From Neisseriales bacterium (lineage in GTDB: Bacteria; Pseudomonadota; Gammaproteobacteria; Burkholderiales; UBA11063): 5,115 bases of DNA. Of this stretch, positions 1 to 5,115 are shown piece by piece. Numbering within the stretch: position 1 is the first letter of the stretch; every line of letters begins with the position of its first letter. A program made the position numbers and the translations under genes. The notes under the pieces are model-generated. The model had not been told where the DNA came from. It saw only the letters and a list, made by a program, of their open reading frames with translations, and did no database searches. The DNA is taken from contig SSGY01000210.1 in NCBI GenBank assembly GCA_008017145.1, positions 1 to 5,115 on the forward strand, in the 5' to 3' direction.

Positions 1-476
1 AATTCGCCACGCCCAACTAAAACTATCAGCACGATTCGAATATCGCTTGCCATTGCCAGCAGCATTTTACGAATTACTTCAATCTGGCTTTTCTTTTCTT
101 GCTCATCTAATTCAAGGTCTAAATCACCAATCTTACGAATCTGAGTTACCCGATTAACACCATCAATTAATTCAACAACTTTCTTGTCAAAGTTTTTTAA
201 TTCATCTAGCCAATTATCACAATAACGCGGCAATGCATATAAAATAGTTGCGGTTACTGCATCGGCATAAAGATGTAACTCCGCAACTTTATTAGCACAA
301 TTTAAAGAATGCAACAATAAATCAACATCAGTTGGATAAAATACCTGTCCTTGATAATATTGCTCAGCTAAATGAATTGCCGCCTGAAAAGTCTCAATCT
401 CGGCAGGAGAAAAATGTTGACGTTGAACATCCAGCCAACTATTAACATCATGAAAATTACTTTTTACTGTTACCAT
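1..476 (-). CDS. relA: RelA-type (p)ppGpp synthetase, N-terminal part (3' end cut by window edge)
   Basis: This is the first 158 codons of a long RSH (RelA/SpoT homologue) protein. It begins MVTVKSNFHD, much like the E. coli RelA start MVAVRS, and continues beyond position 1. The visible part is the N-terminal pseudo-hydrolase (HD) domain: LLLHSLNCANKVAELHL (about 53-69), ELIDGVNRVTQI (102-113) and KMLLAMASDIRIVLIVL (137-153), the conserved helix before the synthetase domain. The HD residues needed for ppGpp hydrolysis are missing. The usual LHDxxED is LYALPRY (79-85), and the Asp of the LADR motif is Gly155. Only the first metal-ligand His (H56) remains. This is the pattern of monofunctional RelA, which makes (p)ppGpp from GTP or GDP and ATP on stalled ribosomes. 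The synthetase, TGS and ACT domains lie outside the window, so synthesis is inferred. The start is fixed by an in-frame TGA (489-491), the dgt stop, five codons upstream. A hydrolase-dead SpoT/Rel paralogue is the main alternative. Confidence 0.88.
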   Translation of the reverse strand, partial: MVTVKSNFHDVNSWLDVQRQHFSPAEIETFQAAIHLAEQYYQGQVFYPTDVDLLLHSLNCANKVAELHLYADAVTATILYALPRYCDNWLDELKNFDKKVVELIDGVNRVTQIRKIGDLDLELDEQEKKSQIEVIRKMLLAMASDIRIVLIVLVGRGE

Positions 477-485
477 TATTTTGTT

Positions 486-490
486 CTCTC
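486..490 (-). promoter_or_regulatory. Ribosome binding site of relA
   Basis: The minus strand reads GAGAG here, 9 nt before the relA ATG (476-474), and overlaps the TGA stop of dgt (491-489). It is a fair Shine-Dalgarno match and supports the chosen start. Its overlap with the dgt stop suggests that ribosomes finishing dgt could restart on relA. Confidence 0.5.
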
Positions 491-1610
491 AGACAGTTTC
501 AACCGTAAACAAGCGATTGTATTGACGAAAAGCGTAGCGATCAGTCATTCCAGAAATATAGTCAGCCACTACCCGCGGTAATCCATCTTTATCAATATGC
601 GCTTGGAATTGATCGGGTAGTAAGCGCGCATCACTCATAAAAGCACTAAACAAAGAACGAATTACATTCTCTGCTTTAAAGCGCAGTTGCATGACACTAA
701 AATGTTTATATAAGTTTTTAAGTAGAAATTTTTTAAGTTCACGTTGTGCCGCAAAATCTTCATCGCTATATTGAACAATCGCTGGAGCAAGACGAACTTC
801 TTCAGCTGAGGCTGGTTGATATTTTTTTAGATTTAATTCGGTATTTTCAATAAGCTGATAAATCGTCACATTAATCAGGTGACGAACCAACTCTTTATGA
901 AGGCGACGTCCATTAAGCGTCGGATACTTGCGTAACACAATGCTTAGTTGTTCTTTGATAATTCCAACTTCTTCAAGTTGTTCCAAGGTTAATAAATTAG
1001 CGCGCAAACCATCATCGAGATCGTGGAAATTATAGGCTAGTTCATCAGCAATATTAGCTAACTGAGCTTCTAGGCTCGGGCGCTCATTTTTTATAAAACG
1101 CTCCCCTAGCACACCTAATTCTTGAGCTTTAGCTAAAGAACAATGTTTGAGAATCCCTTCAAGAGTTTCGAATGTGAGATTTAATCCATTGAATTCGGCA
1201 TAACGTTCTTCAAGCTCAGTAACGATACGCAATGATTGTAAATTATGCTCAAAATGTTCGCCATGTTTCAGCATACATTCGTTGAGCACATCTTGTCCGC
1301 TGTGTCCAAAAGGGGTATGCCCCAGATCGTGCGCCAAACAAATTGCTTCGACCAGATCAACATTTAAATCCAAAGCGTTGGCAACCGAGCGTCCTACTTG
1401 CGCCACTTCAAGGCTATGCGTTAGACGAGTGCGAAATAAATCACCTTCATGATTAATAAAAACTTGGGTTTTATATTCTAGGCGGCGAAAAGCACTCGAG
1501 TGAATTACCCGATCACGATCACGCTGAAAATCGCTACGATAACGTGGTGCAGCTTCGGCAAAGCTACGTCCGCGACTGGAGTTAACTGCATATGTGGCAA
1601 ATTTTATCAT
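489..1610 (-). CDS. dgt: Deoxyguanosinetriphosphate triphosphohydrolase-like protein (HD superfamily, type 2)
   Basis: A cytoplasmic metal-dependent hydrolase of 373 residues that removes triphosphate from deoxynucleoside triphosphates (dGTP in the best-known members), affecting dNTP pools. The HD metal site is complete: H65 in RLTHSLEV, H94-D95 in LAHDLGHTPFGHSGQ (92-106), and D189 in ANIADELAYNFHDLDDGL (185-202). The N-terminal block FQRDRDRVIHSSAFRRLEYKTQVF (28-51) and NHEGDLFRTR (53-62) are hallmarks of this family. The length and the lack of E. coli Dgt insertions place it in the shorter type-2 group, whose true substrate range is often untested. The start is ATG at 1610; the codon two upstream is an in-frame TAG, so it cannot be extended. 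Its ribosome binding site is weak (GGGTAG, close to the ATG). It follows murG by 101 bp and precedes relA by 12 bp in the same frame, which suggests a dgt-relA transcription unit. Family assignment is firm; substrate is inferred. Confidence 0.95.
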   Translation of the reverse strand: MIKFATYAVNSSRGRSFAEAAPRYRSDFQRDRDRVIHSSAFRRLEYKTQVFINHEGDLFRTRLTHSLEVAQVGRSVANALDLNVDLVEAICLAHDLGHTPFGHSGQDVLNECMLKHGEHFEHNLQSLRIVTELEERYAEFNGLNLTFETLEGILKHCSLAKAQELGVLGERFIKNERPSLEAQLANIADELAYNFHDLDDGLRANLLTLEQLEEVGIIKEQLSIVLRKYPTLNGRRLHKELVRHLINVTIYQLIENTELNLKKYQPASAEEVRLAPAIVQYSDEDFAAQRELKKFLLKNLYKHFSVMQLRFKAENVIRSLFSAFMSDARLLPDQFQAHIDKDGLPRVVADYISGMTDRYAFRQYNRLFTVETV

Positions 1611-1646
1611 GAACTACCCAATGTGAATATCTCAAAGGGAGATTTT

Positions 1647-1652
1647 ATCATA
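1647..1652 (-). promoter_or_regulatory. Possible -10 element of a dgt-relA promoter
   Basis: In the murG-dgt gap the minus strand reads TATGAT, one mismatch from the sigma-70 consensus TATAAT, about 36 nt before the dgt ATG. No good -35 hexamer is present at 16-19 bp spacing (for example GCCATA at 17 bp), and there is no TGn extension. In AT-rich DNA such a match can occur by chance, so this is only a candidate. Without it, dgt and relA would depend on read-through from murG. Confidence 0.22.
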
Positions 1653-1655
1653 GAA

Positions 1656-1672
1656 ATAGGATTGAAACCTAT
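1656..1672. repeat. Short inverted repeat in the murG-dgt gap
   Basis: The arms ATAGG and CCTAT surround a 7-nt loop. A second, overlapping pair of arms, CATAG (1649-1653) and CTATG (1669-1673), could form instead. The stems are only 5 bp and AT-rich, and no run of T follows on the minus strand, so this is not a credible intrinsic terminator. It overlaps the candidate promoter. Chance is a likely explanation. Confidence 0.25.
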
Positions 1673-1711
1673 GGCTTGAGCGGATTATTAGCTTTGTTTT
1701 AGCATTAACAG

Positions 1712-2755
1712 TTATGAAATTGCCGCACAAATTAATTCAGTGCTATTAGTAATTGCCAATGATTTGGCTTTAAGTCCAATTTGTTGACATTTTTCAGGAC
1801 TTAGTTCATTAATTAGACTGGCCAAACTCTCTGGAGTTAATGTAGATTGAGGAAGTAAAAAAGCAGCTTCTTGGTCTACCAGATATGCAGCATTGTGAGT
1901 TTGATGATCATCAACCGCATACGGATATGGCACAAAAATTGCACATTTACCCGCACAACTAACTTCTGCAACCGTGGATGCACCAGCGCGGCAAATAATA
2001 ACATCAGCATTACTATAAGCTTGTGCCATATTATCAATAAAATTCACTACCTGAGCATTTAAACCATGTTCACGGTAAAAATCTGCTACCGTAGAACCAT
2101 CATTACGCCCAATCTGATGCACCACAGAACCAATTTTATCTTTAATCGCATTTAACGCTAATGGAACATTGTCATTCAATGCTTTCGCACCAAGACTACC
2201 GCCAACAATCAAAATATTGAGTTTGCCAGTAGTATTAGTATTCGCTGGTGCTATATCAATAATTTCTTGCCGAACAGGATTTCCTACTAATTGCGTCTTT
2301 GTGCTACTTAAAACATTAGGAAAAGCGGTTAGCACTTGATTAACAATTTTAGCCAACACTCGATTAGTTAAACCTGCAACTGAGTTTTGCTCATGAATCA
2401 AGGTTTTCTTACCCAATATTCGTGCAGCAAGTAAGATTGGAAAAGTTGCATAACCACCAAAGCCAATCACGGTGGTTGGACGATGTTTACGTAGAATACA
2501 CCAACACTCAAATAACGCACGCAACATAGTAAATGGAAGCATCAATTTACGTAGTGCGCCTTTATTTCTAACACCTGCTACCGATACGGTTTCCAAGGGG
2601 TAACCATTTTGCGGAATGATTTGATTTTCCATACCAGTCTTGCCACCAACCCACACAACATCATATGAGTCAGTCAATTGCCGAGCAACCGCTAATGCTG
2701 GGAAAATATGCCCACCAGTACCACCAGCGCTAATGATAATTACAGCTTTACTCAT
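1712..2755 (-). CDS. murG: UDP-GlcNAc : undecaprenyl-PP-MurNAc-pentapeptide GlcNAc transferase (MurG)
   Basis: The peripheral inner-membrane glycosyltransferase (GT28, GT-B fold) that transfers GlcNAc from UDP-GlcNAc to lipid I, making lipid II on the cytoplasmic face. It has 347 residues, normal for the family. The N-domain has the glycine-rich loop SAGGTGGHIFPALAVA (9-24, with His16), the second loop IGFGGYATFP (97-106), and HEQNSVAGLTNR (121-132). VGNPVR (157-162) leads into the C-domain, which has LIVGGSLGAKALN (182-194), FIDNMAQAY (239-247), CRAGASTVAE (255-264) and PYPYAVDDHQTHNA (276-289), the last two forming the UDP-GlcNAc site. The ATG overlaps the ftsW stop as ATGA, which indicates translational coupling; upstream, an in-frame TAA (2783-2785) allows no other ATG, GTG or TTG start. 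The ribosome binding site is poor (GGAAA about 11 nt upstream), consistent with coupling. Several blocks resemble Neisseria MurG more than E. coli MurG. murC, its usual next gene, is not downstream. Confidence 0.98.
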   Translation of the reverse strand: MSKAVIIISAGGTGGHIFPALAVARQLTDSYDVVWVGGKTGMENQIIPQNGYPLETVSVAGVRNKGALRKLMLPFTMLRALFECWCILRKHRPTTVIGFGGYATFPILLAARILGKKTLIHEQNSVAGLTNRVLAKIVNQVLTAFPNVLSSTKTQLVGNPVRQEIIDIAPANTNTTGKLNILIVGGSLGAKALNDNVPLALNAIKDKIGSVVHQIGRNDGSTVADFYREHGLNAQVVNFIDNMAQAYSNADVIICRAGASTVAEVSCAGKCAIFVPYPYAVDDHQTHNAAYLVDQEAAFLLPQSTLTPESLASLINELSPEKCQQIGLKAKSLAITNSTELICAAIS

Positions 2756-3942
2756 GTTAATGGATTTCCGTGTTTGAGAAGTTTATTTTCATAGTCAATT
2801 TTAAGTAATATTGATAGAGCAATACAATTAACCAATACCGAGCTGCCGCCAAAAGAGACAAATGGCAAGGTCAAACCTTTGGTTGGCAACATACCAATGG
2901 CAACTCCGATATTAACAATAGCTTGAGCAAAGAACCAAACACTAATCCCCTGCGCCAATAGACCTTGAAATTTACGTCCAGGCAGTCGTTTGGTTTCGGT
3001 AGCAATCATGGTAAAACCACGATAAAATATAATCCAGAAGAGCAATAAAATAACCAAAACACCCGCGACACCAAATTCCTCGCCAATAATAGCCATGATA
3101 AAATCAGTATGGGCCTCCGGTAAATAGTATAATTTTTCAATACTATTACCTAACCCGACTCCAAACCAGCCACCATGTCCAAAAGCTAATAGTGAGTGAC
3201 TCAATTGATACCCCTTACCTAAAGCATCTTGCCACGGGTCTAAAAACCCAACTACACGCTTCATTCGATATGGTTCAAAAACAATCAACAAGACGAAAGC
3301 AGCAGCACCAAAAAGTACGGCAGCAAAGATAACTTTAACATTCAAATCAGACAGATACAAAATAGTCAGTGCAATGATAAAAACTACTGTAGTTGAACCC
3401 ATATCCGGTTCAGCCAAGAGCAGCACGCACACCGTTAGCAACGTGGCAATCACGGGCACAACATCGCTACGAAAATTTTTCATGCTCAATGTTTTACCGC
3501 AAAAATAATTTGCCATATAAATCCCAATCCCTAGTTTAGCTAACTCAGAGGGTTGTAGATTGAGCAAGCCCAACGGCAACCAGCGCCTTGAACCATTAAC
3601 GAGCCGCCCAACATGAGGGATTAAAACTGCAATCAATAAAATTATTACCCCAACGATAATTTTATTGGCATTTTTTTTCCAAAATGCGGTCGGCATATTA
3701 AATGCTAAGACCCCTGCAACAGTTCCCAGCGTTATCGCCATTACATGACGAATCAGGTAAAAATAAGGATTACCACTACCAGAGTCTTTCGCTGCGTAGG
3801 CAACTGATGCAGAATAGACCATCACCAGCCCGATAGCCAACAGAATAATCGCCGAAAACAGAATGTTATTATCTATTCCTGCCTTTGCTATATTTTGGCG
3901 ATCGGTGGTTAGCCAGCGAAAAAATTTAGTGAATATACGCAT
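2752..3942 (-). CDS. ftsW: Septal peptidoglycan glycosyltransferase FtsW (SEDS family)
   Basis: An integral inner-membrane SEDS protein that polymerises lipid II into septal glycan strands, working with the class B PBP FtsI. It has 396 residues. About ten membrane segments can be drawn (roughly 27-47, 62-82, 94-109, 131-148, 162-177, 183-198, 203-222, 281-307, 328-350, 357-380), with the large periplasmic loop 223-280 expected of the family. Diagnostic motifs are LVMVYSAS (39-46), NGSRRWLPLG (116-125), QPSELAK (130-136), LAEPDMGS (176-183), YRMKRVVGFLDPW (225-237), GYQLSHSLLAFGHGGWFGVGLGNS (244-267), LPEAHTDFI (274-282) and NIGVAIGMLPTKGLTLPFVSFGGSS (344-368). D280 in HTDFI corresponds to the essential catalytic Asp of SEDS enzymes. 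The location between murD and murG separates FtsW from its elongation paralogue RodA. The start overlaps the murD end by 17 bp; an in-frame TAG (3952-3954) excludes a longer ATG start. No clear ribosome binding site is seen, so translation probably depends on murD. Confidence 0.97.
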   Translation of the reverse strand: MRIFTKFFRWLTTDRQNIAKAGIDNNILFSAIILLAIGLVMVYSASVAYAAKDSGSGNPYFYLIRHVMAITLGTVAGVLAFNMPTAFWKKNANKIIVGVIILLIAVLIPHVGRLVNGSRRWLPLGLLNLQPSELAKLGIGIYMANYFCGKTLSMKNFRSDVVPVIATLLTVCVLLLAEPDMGSTTVVFIIALTILYLSDLNVKVIFAAVLFGAAAFVLLIVFEPYRMKRVVGFLDPWQDALGKGYQLSHSLLAFGHGGWFGVGLGNSIEKLYYLPEAHTDFIMAIIGEEFGVAGVLVILLLFWIIFYRGFTMIATETKRLPGRKFQGLLAQGISVWFFAQAIVNIGVAIGMLPTKGLTLPFVSFGGSSVLVNCIALSILLKIDYENKLLKHGNPLT

Positions 3943-5115
3943 AGATCGAATCTACAAAAACTTGAGCACGGTGTTTATAATTGGTAAACATATCCCATGA
4001 AGCACAAGCTGGAGATAATATCACAGCATCTCCAGAGACGGCATTTTTAATGCATGCACTAACAGCATCTTCCAAACTCGCATAACCAGACACATTATCA
4101 ATTCCAGCTAAAGTCACGAGTATCGCATCTTTATCCTGTCCGATTACGGCAACTGACTTACATTTTTTTAGAACTAGCTCACGTAACGGTGCAAAATCCT
4201 GCCCTTTACCATCACCGCCTAAAATCAGATGTACTGGACGATCTATGCCACCAACACCAGCAATTACTGCACCAACATTGGTACCTTTAGAGTCTTCAAT
4301 ATACAAGATACCATCATGTTCGGTAACTTTTTGCATCCGATGCTCTAAACCAGCAAATTGAATACATCCAGTCTTAAACTGTGCCAAATCATAGCCTGCT
4401 CCAGCCAATAATGCTAGAGATGCCAACACATTGAGATAATTATGCCGTCCAACTAGTTGCAACTCGGATGATTTAAGATAAGCAGCACCATCAATTTGTA
4501 AAACTGGATCTGCATCATTAGTTAAATGATAATTACCCTGTTTATCGCCAAAGTAGCTTTGTGCTAGACCATGACGTGCCATTGCCAAAACGATTGAATC
4601 TTCAATATTTAAAACTTGATGTTGACATCGATTAAAAATATGCGCCTTAACATATGCATATTCTAAAAGATCACGATAACGATCTAGATGGTCTTCTGAA
4701 ATGTTCAAAACCGTAGCACTGGCAAAATTCATACTAATTAGAGTTTCTAACTGAAAACTTGATAACTCCAAAACTATTAATTCAGGATAATTATTATTTT
4801 TATCACATTCAAGCAAAGCATCCAATACCTGAGTCCCAATATTTCCAGCTACTAAGGTATTAATTCCGCTGTGCTCTGCTAAAAATCCAGTTAAACTAGT
4901 TACGGTTGTCTTACCATTGCTACCAGTAATGCCAATTACTTTACTCTGCCAATCGCTAATTTCACGTGCAAATAACTCGATATCACCGACAATTTGCTTA
5001 CCTGAGTGTATAGCTTGTTGTAAAGCTGGCTCATAAATTGAAACACCCGGACTTATGGCAATAATATCCGCATCAGCAAGATTAGCATAATTCAGAGCAC
5101 CGCCAATCACCTGAT
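3926..5115 (-). CDS. murD: UDP-MurNAc-L-alanine:D-glutamate ligase (MurD), 5' end cut by window edge
   Basis: The cytoplasmic ATP-dependent Mur ligase that adds D-glutamate to UDP-MurNAc-L-Ala. About 395 residues are visible; compared with E. coli MurD, roughly 50 N-terminal residues (the first part of the UDP-binding domain) lie beyond the right edge. The GTG at 5110-5108 is an internal valine codon, since the frame stays open to the edge and ADIIAISPGVS matches the middle of the N-domain. Counting that valine as 1: ATP loop TGSNGKTT (62-69), GNIG (89-92), ELSSFQLE (115-122), NISEDHLDRY (136-145), the probable carbamoylated Lys155 in YVKAHIF, GRHNYLN (221-227), GLEHRMQ (254-260), EDSKGTNVGA (272-281), GGDGKGQDF (298-306) and SPACASWDMF (366-375). 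The central ATPase and C-terminal ligase domains are therefore complete. The SPACAS and DSK(A/G)TNVG blocks separate MurD from MurC, MurE and MurF. It overlaps ftsW by 17 bp. Confidence 0.97.
   Translation of the reverse strand, partial: QVIGGALNYANLADADIIAISPGVSIYEPALQQAIHSGKQIVGDIELFAREISDWQSKVIGITGSNGKTTVTSLTGFLAEHSGINTLVAGNIGTQVLDALLECDKNNNYPELIVLELSSFQLETLISMNFASATVLNISEDHLDRYRDLLEYAYVKAHIFNRCQHQVLNIEDSIVLAMARHGLAQSYFGDKQGNYHLTNDADPVLQIDGAAYLKSSELQLVGRHNYLNVLASLALLAGAGYDLAQFKTGCIQFAGLEHRMQKVTEHDGILYIEDSKGTNVGAVIAGVGGIDRPVHLILGGDGKGQDFAPLRELVLKKCKSVAVIGQDKDAILVTLAGIDNVSGYASLEDAVSACIKNAVSGDAVILSPACASWDMFTNYKHRAQVFVDSIYAYIH

Noticed and set aside
372..581. A 69-codon plus-strand open frame
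   Set aside because: It lies antisense across the relA start and dgt end, has no recognisable domain, and is fully explained by the conserved minus-strand proteins.
1501..1530. Short tandem repeat around gatcacgatcacg
   Set aside because: It encodes the conserved RDRDR motif of the Dgt family (residues 30-34) and is explained by coding constraint.
1690..1711. Intrinsic terminator after murG
   Set aside because: The only pairing close to the murG stop is a 3-bp GCT/AGC stem, with no GC-rich stem and no T-run on the minus strand.
1871..2062. A 63-codon plus-strand open frame
   Set aside because: It is wholly antisense to the conserved C-domain of murG and its translation resembles no protein family I know.
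3926..3942. The 17-bp murD/ftsW overlap as a possible frameshift or sequencing error
   Set aside because: Both proteins have complete, family-typical ends, and overlaps of this kind are common in dcw clusters.
5108..5110. GTG as the murD start codon
   Set aside because: The frame stays open to the window edge and the following residues match the middle of the MurD N-domain; this is an internal valine.

Overview
This window is ordinary bacterial core genome. Five genes all lie on the minus strand, so they read from the right edge to the left: murD (cut by the right edge), ftsW, murG, a dGTPase-family HD hydrolase (dgt), and the N-terminal part of relA (cut by the left edge). About 97% of the window is coding. 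No mobile element, CRISPR array, RNA gene or prophage signature was seen, and I found no convincing new system.

The organism is probably a low-GC proteobacterium (about 40% GC by eye). Several protein details fit Betaproteobacteria, perhaps a low-GC member of Neisseriales: the MurG blocks RKLMLP and PYPYAVDDHQT, the MurD blocks DSKGTNVGA, GGDGKGQDF and SPACASWDMF, and a type-2 Dgt with FQRDRDRVIHSSAFRRLEYKTQVF. This placement comes from remembered family patterns, not from a search.

Layout. Positions 5115 to 1712 hold murD-ftsW-murG, a segment of the division and cell wall (dcw) cluster in the classical order. The genes are tightly coupled: murD overlaps ftsW by 17 bp, and ftsW overlaps murG by 4 bp (ATGA). 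MurD adds D-glutamate to the cytoplasmic precursor, MurG makes lipid II at the inner face of the membrane, and FtsW polymerises lipid II at the septum. The classical next gene, murC, does not follow murG. Instead there is a gap of 101 bp (1611-1711) with a possible weak promoter and no clear terminator. Then come dgt (1610-489) and, 12 bp later and in the same reading frame, relA (476 to the left edge). Dgt degrades dNTPs and RelA makes (p)ppGpp, so this second pair concerns purine nucleotide pools and the stringent response. The visible RelA part has a hydrolase domain without its catalytic residues, as expected for a synthesis-only RelA.
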